Shown here: positions 21,233 through 30,128 of the stretch, piece after piece
How the letters are laid out: each line of letters starts with the position of its first letter
How positions within the stretch are numbered: position 1 is the first letter of the stretch
Origin: Brevundimonas subvibrioides
Lineage (GTDB): Bacteria; Pseudomonadota; Alphaproteobacteria; Caulobacterales; Caulobacteraceae
Reading direction: 5' to 3'
Assembly (NCBI GenBank): GCA_002280475.1
Contig: NCEB01000010.1
Span: forward strand, 23,682 to 87,681
DNA: 64,000 nucleotides
Position numbers and translations under genes: made by a program
Notes under the pieces: model-generated
What the model saw: the letters and a program-made list of their open reading frames with translations, nothing else
Told to the model about the DNA's origin: nothing
Database searches by the model: none

Positions 21233-21773
21233 GACGCTTTACCCGACCGATCGCCTCGCCCTGTTCATCGACGGGGCCAATCTTCATTCGGCGACCAAGG
21301 CCCTGAACGCCGACCTCGACTTCAAGCGCATGCTCGAGGGGTTCCGGGAGAAAGCCGTCCTGGTTCGCGCCTATTATTACACGGCCGTCGTCGAGGGCGA
21401 AGAGTTCTCGGCGGTGCGGCCCCTCGTCGACTGGCTGGGCTACAACGGCTTTTCGGTCGTCACCAAGCCGGTCAAACGCTTCACCGACGCCCAGGGGCAC
21501 AGCCGGATGAAGGGCAATATGGACATCGAGATCGCGGTCGACATGCTGGAGCTCGCCCCCCGCATCGACCACGCCATTCTGTTCTCGGGCGACGGCGACT
21601 TCCGCCGCCTGGTCCAGGCGGTCCAGGCCCACGGCACCCGAGTGACCGTGGTCTCCACCCTGCGCAGCCAGCCGCCCCAGATCGCCGACGAGCTGCGTCG
21701 CCAGGCGGATGACTTCGTCGAACTGGCGGATCTGATGATCGACTACGGACGGCCGAGGGGGGAGCGTCCGTGA
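21231..21773 (+). CDS. NYN domain (LabA/DUF88-type) putative ribonuclease
   Basis: A 180-residue protein consisting of a PIN-like NYN domain. Acidic metal-binding positions are visible in LALFIDGANLH (residue ~13), GNMDIEIAVDMLELA and FSGDGDFRRLVQAVQAHG; these form the D-x-N/D cluster of NYN nucleases. Related proteins are called LabA-like and are thought to act on RNA, but a substrate is not known. The ATG overlaps the folK ATG head to head, so there is no separate 5' leader between the genes. Confidence 0.85.
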   Translation: MTLYPTDRLALFIDGANLHSATKALNADLDFKRMLEGFREKAVLVRAYYYTAVVEGEEFSAVRPLVDWLGYNGFSVVTKPVKRFTDAQGHSRMKGNMDIEIAVDMLELAPRIDHAILFSGDGDFRRLVQAVQAHGTRVTVVSTLRSQPPQIADELRRQADDFVELADLMIDYGRPRGERP

Positions 21774-21785
21774 TCATTCTCTTTC

Positions 21786-21911
21786 CGCTCATCCCCGCGA
21801 AAGCGGGGACCCAGTGCTTTGGGCGATGGCTTTGCAAGATCGGGCTCGTTCCCGATCCCCGACACCCTGCCTTACAACAGAACTGGGTCCCGGCTTTCGC
21901 CGGGATGAGCG
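21786..21911. repeat. Palindromic repeat family B, inverted pair
   Basis: CGCTCATCCCCGCGAAAGCG plus GGGACCCAGT at 21,786-21,815 is matched by its inverted copy at 21,882-21,911. They surround a 66-bp unique loop. The element fills the whole NYN-to-glycosylase spacer; the right arm ends 10 bp before the glycosylase start codon and may carry or constrain its leader. Confidence 0.9.
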
Positions 21912-21921
21912 GAGGGTTCAG

Positions 21922-22554
21922 ATGAACCCGGAACCGCCCCGCGACTGCCCGCTCTGCCCCCGCCTCGTCGCCTACCGCGCCGAGAACGCGGCCCAGCATC
22001 CCGACTGGTGGAACGGCCCGGCCCCCTCGTTCGGCGATCCGGACGCGCGCCTATTGATCGTCGGCCTGGCCCCCGGCCGCACCGGTGCCAACCGCACCGG
22101 CCGCCCCTTCACCGGGGATGGGGCGGGCGTGATCCTGTACGAGACCCTGCTGAAGACGGGCTTCGCCACCGGCCGGTACGAGGCCCGCCCCGACGACGGT
22201 CTGACGCTGGTGGACTGCATGATCACCAACGCCGTGCGCTGCGCCCCGCCCGCCAACAAGCCCCTGCCGATCGAGGAGGCGACCTGCCGCCCCTTCCTGA
22301 TCGACCGCCTCGCCGCCCTGCCCCGGCTGAAGGTGATCGTGACGCTGGGCGATATTTCGCGAAAGAACGTGCTGAAGGCCCTGGGACTGCCCGCCTCGGC
22401 CGCCCCGGCCGGCCATGGGGTCGAGGCCTCCGTCGGCCCCTGGACCCTGCTGAACAGCTATCACTGCTCACGCCTCAACACGAACACCGGCCGCCTGACG
22501 CCCGAGATGTTCGAGGCGATCTTTCAGCGCGCCCGGGCCCTGATCGAGCCCTGA
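21922..22554 (+). CDS. Uracil-DNA glycosylase, family 5-like (Fe-S)
   Basis: Removes uracil (and possibly other deaminated bases) from DNA. The 210-residue product starts MNPEPPRDCPLCPRLVAYR; Cys9 and Cys12 with later Cys residues (AVRCAPP, EATCRPF) fit a 4Fe-4S cluster. Active-site motifs are LLIVGLAPGRTGANRTGRPFTGDGAG near residue 45 and a C-terminal SYHCSRLN in the HPS-like position. The GxAPG-GAN-GRPF pattern fits family 5 (UDGb). The ATG at 21,922 follows the repeat directly; longer starts would translate the repeat. Confidence 0.88.
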   Translation: MNPEPPRDCPLCPRLVAYRAENAAQHPDWWNGPAPSFGDPDARLLIVGLAPGRTGANRTGRPFTGDGAGVILYETLLKTGFATGRYEARPDDGLTLVDCMITNAVRCAPPANKPLPIEEATCRPFLIDRLAALPRLKVIVTLGDISRKNVLKALGLPASAAPAGHGVEASVGPWTLLNSYHCSRLNTNTGRLTPEMFEAIFQRARALIEP

Positions 22555-22695
22555 TGGTCAACGGCCGATAACCTCGCCTGACAGGCGAGTGTGGTGCCCC
22601 GGACACACGAATCAGAGCGCAGCCGTGATAGGGAAACCAAGACGGAACGTGTCCACCACGCTCGCGTTTTCAGGGTTCAGCCGGGAGGGGCTGCC

Positions 22696-22893
22696 ATGCG
22701 TAAGAAACCCAGTCTGTTCACCGCCAACGAGCGCCGGATCGCGCTGATCGTGCTCCTGACCGCCGGCGTGCTGACGCTCGGCATCATGGCGCTGGAGGGG
22801 ATGTTCCGCCCCTCGCTCGGCCTCTACGGCTCCTCGATGTCGGCCCCCAGCCTGCCCAACGTCATCGACGCGCAGCCGCTCGCCAAATTCTGA
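22696..22893 (+). CDS. Small single-pass membrane protein, unknown function
   Basis: A 65-residue protein preceded by a strong GGGAGGGG ribosome-binding site. A basic N-terminus (MRKKPSLFTANERR) leads into one hydrophobic helix (IALIVLLTAGVLTLGIMAL, residues ~15-33), then a short hydrophilic tail. No family recognised. The 140 bp between the glycosylase and this gene show no other feature. Confidence 0.65.
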   Translation: MRKKPSLFTANERRIALIVLLTAGVLTLGIMALEGMFRPSLGLYGSSMSAPSLPNVIDAQPLAKF

Positions 22894-23281
22894 GCGAGCG
22901 CCGCTCCCCTACGTCCAGAACTGACGTAGGCGTCGTCTAGACTGCCGCTAAAGCGGTCTTTGACATCTTGAAGCACGGTGAGAGCGGGTTGGACTTCGAC
23001 CACCCCACTCCGTCATCCTCGGACTTGATCCGAGGATCGGACTGTCCGCGACTCGAAAGTCTACACAACCCGCGATCTCGCCCCTCGTCTCCGAGCGAGC
23101 CCGGCCTGCGTCCGATCCTCGGATCAAGTCCGAGGATGACGGGGGGGGGGTTGAGCCAACGGTGTATACGACCGAAAGCGCCCGTCCTGATCTCGCGTCT
23201 CCTGATCTCGCGTCAGCACCGCCGATTTCGCACTATTCAGACGGTTCGCACGCGTTTTTCAAAGTCTGAAATCCGGCGGCC
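22894..23281. other. 388-bp intergenic region between small membrane gene and smpB
   Basis: It contains a short hairpin (CCTACGTC / GACGTAGG, 22,908-22,930), a family A inverted repeat pair, a ten-base G tract at 23,141-23,150, and no credible open reading frame. I looked here for the tmRNA gene because smpB is adjacent; no alphaproteobacterial tag-coding sequence is visible. Confidence 0.6.
23012..23140. repeat. Palindromic repeat family A, inverted pair
   Basis: GTCATCCTCGGACTTGATCC plus GAGGATCGGA at 23,012-23,041 and the inverse copy at 23,111-23,140, around a 69-bp unique loop. The same arms occur at 20.6 and 61.1 kb. The right arm runs into a poly-G tract. Confidence 0.92.
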
Positions 23282-23779
23282 TCAGCCCTTGTCCCGCATC
23301 AGCCGGGCCTTGTCGCGGGCCCAGTCGCGGTCGGCCGAGGCCTCGCGTTTGTCGTGCAATTTCTTGCCCTTGGCCAGCGCGATCTCCAGCTTGGCCTTGC
23401 CGTCGTCGTTCAGATACAGCCGGATCGGAATGATGGTCTGGCCGTCCTTCTGGACCGCCCCGATCAGCCGATCGATCTGCTTTCGGTGCAGCAGCAGCTT
23501 TCGGGGCCGACGCGGCTCGTGGTTGAAGCGGTTGGCCTGGGCATAGGGCGGGATGTCGGCGTTGATCAGCACGATCTCGCGCCCCTCCACCGCCGCATAG
23601 CTCTCGGCGATATTGGCCCGCCCCATCCTAAGAGCCTTGATCTCGGTGCCCAGCAGCATGATCCCGGCCTCGAGATTGTCCTCGAGGAAGTAATCGAACC
23701 GGGCACGCCGGTTCTCGGCGATGGTCTTCGCCTTGGTGATCGGGGCCTTCTCCCCGGATTTCTTGGGGGCCGGTGCCAT
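23282..23779 (-). CDS. smpB: SsrA-binding protein SmpB
   Basis: SmpB binds tmRNA and delivers it to stalled ribosomes for trans-translation. The 165-residue product has [49 protein letters not shown] and RPRKLLLHR, and a basic C-terminal tail ([21 protein letters not shown]) that enters the decoding site. The start overlaps the dapA stop (TGATG), a coupled dapA-smpB pair as in Caulobacter. The tmRNA gene itself was not found in the window. Confidence 0.97.
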   Translation of the reverse strand: MAPAPKKSGEKAPITKAKTIAENRRARFDYFLEDNLEAGIMLLGTEIKALRMGRANIAESYAAVEGREIVLINADIPPYAQANRFNHEPRRPRKLLLHRKQIDRLIGAVQKDGQTIIPIRLYLNDDGKAKLEIALAKGKKLHDKREASADRDWARDKARLMRDKG

Positions 23780-24660
23780 CAGAGGCCCGCCGCCGCCATC
23801 GCCGCGTCGATCAGGGGCCGAGCGTCCGCCCGCGTGGGCACCAGCGGCAGACGCACCTCCTCGCCGCACAGCCCCAGCCGGGACAGGGCGTATTTGGCCG
23901 GAGACGGCGAAGCGTCTGCGAACAGACCCTTGTGCAGCCCGATCAGCCGATCCTGCCACGATCGGGCCAGCGCCAGGTCGCCCGCCTGGATCGCGTTCCA
24001 CAAGGCCACCATGGCTTCGGGCGCGACGTTCGACGTGACCGAAATCACCCCGACCCCGCCGTGCGCGCAATAGCCCAGGAAGCTGGCGTCATCGCCGGAG
24101 ATCAGGTCGAACTGCCCGCTGATCTGGGCCCGCATCCAGCTGACGCGACCCAGGTCGCCGGTCGCGTCCTTGATGCCGACGATGTTCGGATGGGCCGCCA
24201 GCTCGGCCACCGTCTGGTCCGCCAGATCGACGCCCGTCCGGCTCGGCACGTTGTACAGCAGCACCGGAAGCTGGACGGCCTCCGCGATCGCCTCGAAATG
24301 CGCCCTCAGCCCGGCCTGCGAGGGCCGGTTGTAATAGGGGGTGACCACCAGGGCTCCGTCCGCCCCCACGGTCTTGGCGTGGCGGACCAGTTCGATGGCC
24401 TTTCCCGTCGCCGAGGCTCCTGCCCCCGCGATCACCCTGACCCGTCCGCGCGCCAGTTCGACGCAGCGTGCGACCAGGGCCTTGTGCTCCTCTGTCGTCA
24501 GGGTGGCGCTCTCTCCGGTCGTGCCGACGGGGACGACGCCGTGCACGCCGGCGGCGATCTGGCGCTCCAGCAGGGCGGCGAATGCGTCATCGTCCACGTT
24601 TCCGTCACGAAGAGGTGTGATCAGGGCGGTGATCACGCCCTTGAACAAGGGGGCGGTCAT
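23779..24660 (-). CDS. dapA: 4-hydroxy-tetrahydrodipicolinate synthase
   Basis: DapA condenses pyruvate with aspartate semialdehyde in lysine/diaminopimelate synthesis. The 293-residue product starts [20 protein letters not shown] and has [34 protein letters not shown] (with the catalytic Tyr), [12 protein letters not shown] and [11 protein letters not shown] with the Schiff-base Lys. ATG 24,660 gives the family-typical start. smpB follows with an overlapping start. Confidence 0.97.
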   Translation of the reverse strand: MTAPLFKGVITALITPLRDGNVDDDAFAALLERQIAAGVHGVVPVGTTGESATLTTEEHKALVARCVELARGRVRVIAGAGASATGKAIELVRHAKTVGADGALVVTPYYNRPSQAGLRAHFEAIAEAVQLPVLLYNVPSRTGVDLADQTVAELAAHPNIVGIKDATGDLGRVSWMRAQISGQFDLISGDDASFLGYCAHGGVGVISVTSNVAPEAMVALWNAIQAGDLALARSWQDRLIGLHKGLFADASPSPAKYALSRLGLCGEEVRLPLVPTRADARPLIDAAMAAAGL

Positions 24661-24756
24661 TGGAACAGTCGAACCTTGCGTGGGGGATGGGCGGCATTCG
24701 CCGCTTGAAGAGCGCGAGAGGGTAGGTTGCCGGGGTCGAACCCGCAACCGTCACAT

Positions 24757-26841
24757 ATGGGGATCGGACACTTGATACTTGCGACCAGCCTGGCGGCGCT
24801 CATCGCCGCCCTCGCGCCGATTCCCCAATCGACCGCGGACCTGAACCGCCAGGGCACGCCCTATCAGCAGTCCGGCACCGTCGTTCCGACCGCCGGCTAT
24901 CAGGCGCGCATCCTCAGCGACGCCGATACCGCCCTGTTCCGTCAGGGCCTGGCCGCCGCCCGCGCCCGCGACGTGGTGGGCACTCGCAACGCCATCGCCT
25001 CGATCGGCGATCCCACCGCGAGGAAACTGGTCGAATGGGCCCTGATCGACACCTCCGCCGAACAGCTGTCCTACGCGGAACTGTCCCGGGACATTCGCGC
25101 CCTGGATGGCTGGCCGCGCGCTGAGTCTCGCCTCAGCGCCGGTGAACAGGCCCTGGACCGCGCCGCCGTCGGCCCCGACGCCGCCCTGGCCTTCTTCGGC
25201 GAGCGCCCGCCGGTCACTGTGGAGGGCGCGATCGCCCTCGCCGACGCCTGGGAACAGCGCGGTCGCGTCAACGAGGCCCGGGCCCTGATCGGCGACTGGT
25301 GGCGCACCCGCAGCTTCGAAGCCGACACCCAGACCCGCATCCTGGGTCGCTGGGGCGGCTGGCTGACCCAGGCCGATCACGAGGCGCGGCTGAACATGCT
25401 GCTGCTGGGGCCGCACGGTCCGGCGACCCGCGCCATGGTCAGCCTCGTCTCGCCCGAGCGCCAGACCGTCGCCAACGCCGCCATGGCGCTGCGCACGGCC
25501 TATAGCGCCGACGCCGTGGTGGCCAATCTGACGCCGGCCCAGGCGGCCGACCCGGCCGTCGCCTTCGAGCGGGCCCGCATCCTGCGCGCCGCCGATCGCC
25601 AGTCCGAGGGCTTCGCCGTCCTCGCCGACCTGCCCCCGGCCCCGTCTCACGCCGAGGGCCAGAACAGCCTGTGGTCCGAGCGTCGCAACTACTTCCTCGA
25701 CGCCCTGGAGCGCCGCAATTGGCGCGCCGCTTACAATTCCATGGCCGGCCATGGCTTCCCGGGGGGAGAGCGCAAGGTCGATGCCGAATTCTTCGCCGGC
25801 TGGGTCGCCCTGACCAAGCTGAACGATCCGGCCAGGGCTGCCCAGCATTTCGAGACCCTGCGCCAGTCGTCCCAGACCCCGATCACCCAGGGCCGGGCCC
25901 TCTACTGGCTGGGCCGGGCCGCCGAGGCTCAAGGAGACAATGCCTCCGCCCAGAATTTCTATCAGGCCGGCGGGCGACACATCCAGACCTTCTACGGGCA
26001 ACTGGCGGCCGAGAAGGCGGGCGTCACCACCCTGACCCTGCCCGCCGACCCCACGATCACCGACGCCGACCGCGCCCGCTTCGAGGCCAATGAGCTGGTC
26101 CGGGCGACGCGCATCCTGGGCGAGACCGGCGAGATGAGCCTGTACCGCGTCTTCGCCTATCACGCCGACGACGTCCTGCCCGGCGCCACCGATCTGGCGC
26201 TCCTGATGGATATGACGCGCGGCTACGGCGACGGTTTCGCGGCCATGATGGTCGGCCGCGCGGCCAGTCAGCGCGGCTATCTGATGCCCGAGCGGCAGTA
26301 TCCGATCCGCATCCCGCCCGAGGTGCCGGGGGCAGCGCCCGTCGCCTTCAGCCTGGCCATCACCCGCCAGGAGTCCAGCTTCGATCCCCGTGCCCGGTCG
26401 TCAGCCGACGCGCGCGGCATGATGCAGTTCCTCCCCTCGACGGCCCAGGGCGTCGCCCGGCGCCTGGGCATGCCCTATTCGGCCGAACGGCTGTGGGATC
26501 CGGACTACAACATGACCTTGGGCAGCTATCACCTGGGCGAGCTGATGAACCAGTTCTCCGGCTCGATGCTGCTGACCACCGTCGGCTACAACGCCGGCCC
26601 GGCGCGGGGGCCTCAGTGGGTATCCCGCTGTGGCGACCCACGCGGCGGGGCTGCGGCCGGCGGGGTCGATCCGGTCGACTTCATCGAGTGCGCCCCCTTC
26701 ACGGAGACGCGCAACTATATGATGCGGGTGATGGAGAACATGGCGGTCTACAAGGCGCGCCTGAACGGCGGCTCGGCCCCCCTGACGACGTCCCGGGACA
26801 TCGCGCGGGGCTCGAACGGACCCCGTCCCTACGCGCCCTGA
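24757..26841 (+). CDS. slt: Soluble lytic murein transglycosylase
   Basis: Cleaves peptidoglycan between MurNAc and GlcNAc, forming anhydro-MurNAc, in the periplasm. The 694-residue product starts MGIGHLILATSLAALIAALA, a signal-like segment. A long alpha-superhelical region (residues ~40-500, TPR-like helices) precedes the C-terminal SLT domain: SLAITRQESSFDPRARSSADARGMMQFL contains the catalytic Glu, then YNMTLGSYHLGEL and TTVGYNAGPARGPQW. Its 3' end overlaps the convergent ABC ATPase gene by 13 nt. Confidence 0.93.
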   Translation: MGIGHLILATSLAALIAALAPIPQSTADLNRQGTPYQQSGTVVPTAGYQARILSDADTALFRQGLAAARARDVVGTRNAIASIGDPTARKLVEWALIDTSAEQLSYAELSRDIRALDGWPRAESRLSAGEQALDRAAVGPDAALAFFGERPPVTVEGAIALADAWEQRGRVNEARALIGDWWRTRSFEADTQTRILGRWGGWLTQADHEARLNMLLLGPHGPATRAMVSLVSPERQTVANAAMALRTAYSADAVVANLTPAQAADPAVAFERARILRAADRQSEGFAVLADLPPAPSHAEGQNSLWSERRNYFLDALERRNWRAAYNSMAGHGFPGGERKVDAEFFAGWVALTKLNDPARAAQHFETLRQSSQTPITQGRALYWLGRAAEAQGDNASAQNFYQAGGRHIQTFYGQLAAEKAGVTTLTLPADPTITDADRARFEANELVRATRILGETGEMSLYRVFAYHADDVLPGATDLALLMDMTRGYGDGFAAMMVGRAASQRGYLMPERQYPIRIPPEVPGAAPVAFSLAITRQESSFDPRARSSADARGMMQFLPSTAQGVARRLGMPYSAERLWDPDYNMTLGSYHLGELMNQFSGSMLLTTVGYNAGPARGPQWVSRCGDPRGGAAAGGVDPVDFIECAPFTETRNYMMRVMENMAVYKARLNGGSAPLTTSRDIARGSNGPRPYAP

Positions 26842-27602
26842 GATCGACGGCCCATCGCCAGCGTCGGACCGGCCTCGGTCTGGATCCAGACGCCGTTCAG
26901 TCCGAAGGCGTCTCGCAGGATCTCTGGCGCCAAGGCGGTAGCAGGCCGCGCGTCCGCCACGACACGCCCGTCGGCCATCACGACGATGCGGTCCGCGACC
27001 CGCGCCGCCAGCGTCAGGTCGTGCAGGCTCAGCATCACGCCACGCCCCCGGTCCGCCTCGCGGCGCAGCCGGTCGAGAACGAACAGTTGGGCGTCCGGAT
27101 CCAGCCCCGCGACGGGCTCGTCCAGCAGCAGCGCCTGTCCGGGCGCGTTCAGCGCTCGCGCCAGCAGGACCCTGGCCCGCTCTCCGCCCGACATGTCGGC
27201 CACGCCGCGATCGGCCAGATGGCCGCCTTCGAGGTCGTCGAGGACGCGGGCGGCGCGGTCTTTCGCCTCCGCGTCGGGCAACAACGGCATGGCCAGCGCC
27301 ACGATATCGACTGCCGCCATGTTCCAGGCGATCCGCCGCTCCTGCGGCAGATAGGCGGCGCGCGCCAAACGCTCTCTCTCCGGCAGACGGGCCAGATCGT
27401 CCCCCGCCAGCCAGGCCACGCCTCCGGTCAGCGGGAGAAGGCCCAGCATGGCGCGCAGCACGCTGGTCTTGCCGGCGCCGTTGCGCCCGACCACGGCGAC
27501 CAGCTCCCCGGCCTCGAGGCGGACATCGACGCCGGACAGGACCTCGCGGCCGCCGATCCGGGCCCGGGCATTGGACAGTTCGGCCAGGCTCACGACCGCC
27601 AC
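26829..27602 (-). CDS. ABC transporter ATP-binding protein (FecE/BtuD type)
   Basis: ATPase of a metal-chelate or cobalamin importer. The 257-residue protein has Walker A GRNGAGKTS, Q-loop YLPQERR, signature MSGGERARVLLARAL, Walker B ALLLDEPVAGLD and the switch His in LSLHDLTLAARV. A GTG at 27,602 is used, inside the 3' end of the permease gene, so the two are translationally linked. It is the last gene of the TetR-SBP-permease-ATPase operon. Confidence 0.9.
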   Translation of the reverse strand: MAVVSLAELSNARARIGGREVLSGVDVRLEAGELVAVVGRNGAGKTSVLRAMLGLLPLTGGVAWLAGDDLARLPERERLARAAYLPQERRIAWNMAAVDIVALAMPLLPDAEAKDRAARVLDDLEGGHLADRGVADMSGGERARVLLARALNAPGQALLLDEPVAGLDPDAQLFVLDRLRREADRGRGVMLSLHDLTLAARVADRIVVMADGRVVADARPATALAPEILRDAFGLNGVWIQTEAGPTLAMGRRSQGA

Positions 27603-28570
27603 TCCCGCGCCGCGCGCCAGGCGATCAGGGCGAACAACGGCGCGCCGACCAGGGCCGTGAAGACGCCCAGCTTCAGCTCCTGATCGGTCGGGATCAGCCG
27701 CGCCATCAGGTCGGCCACCACCAGCATCAGTCCGCCCGCCAGAGCCGACGGAAGCAGCAGTCGGCCAGGATCGCCTCGCACCAGCCCGCGCACGAGGTGC
27801 GGCGCCGCCAGCCCGACGAAGCCGATCACGCCGGCGACCGCCACCGCCGATCCGGTCGCCACGGCCGCCGCCACGACCACGACGCCGCGAAGCCGCCCCA
27901 GGGAGAGGCCGGACGTCGCCGCGACCTCCTCGCCCAGGGTCAGCAGCCGCAAGCCCCGGCTGGACAGCGTCGCCAGCCCCCAGGCCATCAGCAGGGCCGG
28001 CGTGACCCAGGCCACGTCGATCCAGCTACGGTTCTGCACCGAGCCCAGCAGCCAGGACATGACCTCGGCGGTGGCGATCGGCGACTGCGACAGATTGAAC
28101 ACCAGAGCCGTCACCGCTCCGGCGAGGCTCGACAGGGCCACACCGAACAGGATCAGCCCTTCAGGCGAAGACAGGCGCGACGCGACCAGGGTCAACAGCA
28201 CACCCGCGATCCCGGCCCCCGCCAGCGCGGCCAGCTCGACGGCCCCGGGCAACGCCGCCGCCCCGGCCACGATCGCCAGGGCCGCCCCCAGCGCCGCCGT
28301 CGCCGAGACGCCCAGCACGCCGGGATCGGCCAGAGGGTTCCGCAACAGTCCCTGCAACAGGGCCCCCGACAGCCCCAGGGCCGCGCCGACCACGAAGGCG
28401 CAGATCGCCCTCGGTGCCCGGATCTGCCAGAGGACGACACCCCCGTCCGAGGCGGGATTGCCGAGGGCGGCCAGATACTGGGACCCCGTCAACCCGGTCT
28501 CACCGAGAGCGACCGCGAACAGAACGGCGGCGATGAGACCGACCAGCAGCCCGAGAGTGAGACGCGTCAT
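27590..28570 (-). CDS. FecCD/BtuC-family ABC importer permease
   Basis: The 326-residue protein has about nine to ten membrane helices starting LTLGLLVGLIAAVLFAVALGE. FecCD signatures include LWQIRAPRAICAFVVGAALGLSGALLQGLLRNPLADPGVLG and the later GVIGFVGLAAPHLVRGLVRGD, followed by LPSALAGGLMLVVADLMAR. The substrate is probably vitamin B12, heme or a siderophore; the sequence alone does not decide. ATG overlaps the upstream SBP stop (ATGA). Confidence 0.93.
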   Translation of the reverse strand: MTRLTLGLLVGLIAAVLFAVALGETGLTGSQYLAALGNPASDGGVVLWQIRAPRAICAFVVGAALGLSGALLQGLLRNPLADPGVLGVSATAALGAALAIVAGAAALPGAVELAALAGAGIAGVLLTLVASRLSSPEGLILFGVALSSLAGAVTALVFNLSQSPIATAEVMSWLLGSVQNRSWIDVAWVTPALLMAWGLATLSSRGLRLLTLGEEVAATSGLSLGRLRGVVVVAAAVATGSAVAVAGVIGFVGLAAPHLVRGLVRGDPGRLLLPSALAGGLMLVVADLMARLIPTDQELKLGVFTALVGAPLFALIAWRAAREWRS

Positions 28571-29373
28571 CGCGCGGTGCCGGTCGCGATCATCCGGGCC
28601 GCGTCCGCCGCGAACCAGGCCGGGCAGGTAATGGCCGCGCCCGGCAGATCGGCGACCACCCGCCCAGCCGAAGCCCTGCGCACGACGGGATGGCGGCCGA
28701 CCCCGCGCCAGTCCGCGCGCAGCTGGTCGAAGAAGCCGAGGACGAACCGTCGGGGCGGCGCGACCGCGATCCGTTCGACGCTGATGGGCCCGAAGCCGAC
28801 GATCCCGGCCGTGTTGGCGTAGCCGGCGGCCCGCAGGATGGCGTCGATCAATGTGCCGGTCCCGGCAGTGAACCCTCCCGCCGTCATGTAGAGCGCAGAG
28901 CCTCGCTCTTCGCCGCTCGGCGCCGACAGGGAGAGCGTCCGCTCCATCCTGTGAACCAGCCTGCGACCCGCGTCCGGCCGGCCGAGGGCATCGGCCGCGG
29001 CCTGGGTATTGCGCTGCACGTCGGCCATCTCCTTGGCGTCGCCGATCTGGAGAATACGCACCCCTCGGCTTTCCAGCGCCCACAGCAGTCGGGGGTCGCC
29101 GCCCCAGGTCCGGACGACGACCTCGGGCCGGACGGCCAGGGCCGCCTCCAGCGTCGGCCGGACGCGTGGTCGACCGATCGCCGCTGCTCGCATCCAGGAG
29201 TCCGGATCATCCGCGCGGGGAGACAGATACAGGTCCGCGTCCGGCGCGAGCGCAAGCACATACTGGTCCGCGCACTGGTCCAGCGACAGGATCCGCGTCG
29301 GTGCCTGCGCCATCGCGTTCGGCGCGGTCAGCGTCCAGACCGCCGCCGCCAGGGCCCATGTCCTCGTCTTCAA
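28567..29373 (-). CDS. BtuF/FecB-type periplasmic substrate-binding protein
   Basis: A 268-residue binding protein for the importer. It begins with a signal peptide (TWALAAAVWTLTAPNAMAQ) then the periplasmic-binding fold: TRILSLDQCADQYVLALAP, VVVRTWGGDPRLLWALESRGVRIL and GFGPISVERIAVAPPRR. The start is TTG at 29,373, overlapping the TetR stop as TTGA. The absence of a lipobox indicates a soluble periplasmic protein. A cobalamin riboswitch was sought upstream of the operon and not seen. Confidence 0.85.
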   Translation of the reverse strand: MKTRTWALAAAVWTLTAPNAMAQAPTRILSLDQCADQYVLALAPDADLYLSPRADDPDSWMRAAAIGRPRVRPTLEAALAVRPEVVVRTWGGDPRLLWALESRGVRILQIGDAKEMADVQRNTQAAADALGRPDAGRRLVHRMERTLSLSAPSGEERGSALYMTAGGFTAGTGTLIDAILRAAGYANTAGIVGFGPISVERIAVAPPRRFVLGFFDQLRADWRGVGRHPVVRRASAGRVVADLPGAAITCPAWFAADAARMIATGTAR

Positions 29374-29993
29374 GGCTTCAGGAACCCGACGAACAGGGCG
29401 TCCATCAGGGCGCGCGTCAGCGTCGATCGATCCACCCAGTCGAAATAGGGCTTGGTGATCATCAACGAGACGATGCCGTGGGCCCCGGCCCAGAGCGCCT
29501 GCGCCACGACCCGCACCTCGCCGTTCAGCCGCCCCTCGGCCTGGACCGAGGCCACCACGGCCTCGAACGATCGATAGAGTTCCGCCCCCGGACCCTGGGC
29601 CGCGCTCTCGGCCTCGCGCGCCTCGACGGGTCGGGTCAGATAGATCAGCCGGTAGGCGTTCGGATTGGCGAAGCCGAAATCGACGTAGGCCTCGAGCAAT
29701 CGCCGCAGCCGAACCTCCGGGGCGGCATCGGCGGCGATGACGACGGCGTTGGCTTCGGTCAGGCGTCTGAAGGCTCCGCTGCAGATTTCGTGCAGAATCT
29801 CGCTCTTCTCGGAGAAGTGCATGTAGAGCGCCGTCGAGGACAGCCCGACCTCATCGGCGATCCGGCGGATGGTCGCGCCTTCGTATCCCACCTCGACGAA
29901 GATTCGCTCGGCGGCGTCCAGGATTTCCGCCCGTCGCGCATGGCCCTCGCCCTTGGGCTTTCGTGCGGAGCGTTTGGCGGCTTCGCGAGGCAT
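29370..29993 (-). CDS. TetR-family transcriptional regulator
   Basis: A 207-residue regulator with an N-terminal helix-turn-helix domain (RRAEILDAAERIFVEVGYEGATIRRIADEVGLSSTALYMHFSEKSEI, residues ~20-65) and a TetR C-terminal domain similar to the TetR_C type seen in YcdC/RutR relatives. The ATG at 29,993 gives PREAAKRSARKPKGEGH, a usual basic lead. It is the first gene of the importer operon and is probably autoregulatory; the 135-bp spacer to the divergent glycosyltransferase would hold the operator, but I saw no clear palindrome. Confidence 0.88.
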   Translation of the reverse strand: MPREAAKRSARKPKGEGHARRAEILDAAERIFVEVGYEGATIRRIADEVGLSSTALYMHFSEKSEILHEICSGAFRRLTEANAVVIAADAAPEVRLRRLLEAYVDFGFANPNAYRLIYLTRPVEAREAESAAQGPGAELYRSFEAVVASVQAEGRLNGEVRVVAQALWAGAHGIVSLMITKPYFDWVDRSTLTRALMDALFVGFLKP

Positions 29994-30128
29994 GGGCGAT
30001 ACGACGGACAAGCGGCCGCTCCAGACAGACTCTGCGCCGGGGCGCGACGGGAACGCCCGTGCATAGACCCGATCGCGGACCGACGCCAACCGCTTGCCCG
30101 GCCCGACCGCACGGGTTAGCCGTTCGCG

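Noticed and set aside
22894..23281. Possible tmRNA (ssrA) next to smpB
   Set aside because: No tag-coding sequence or tRNA-like ends were seen on either strand.
29994..30128. Cobalamin riboswitch upstream of the BtuFCD-like operon
   Set aside because: No B12-box sequence is visible and the spacer is too short for a full element.
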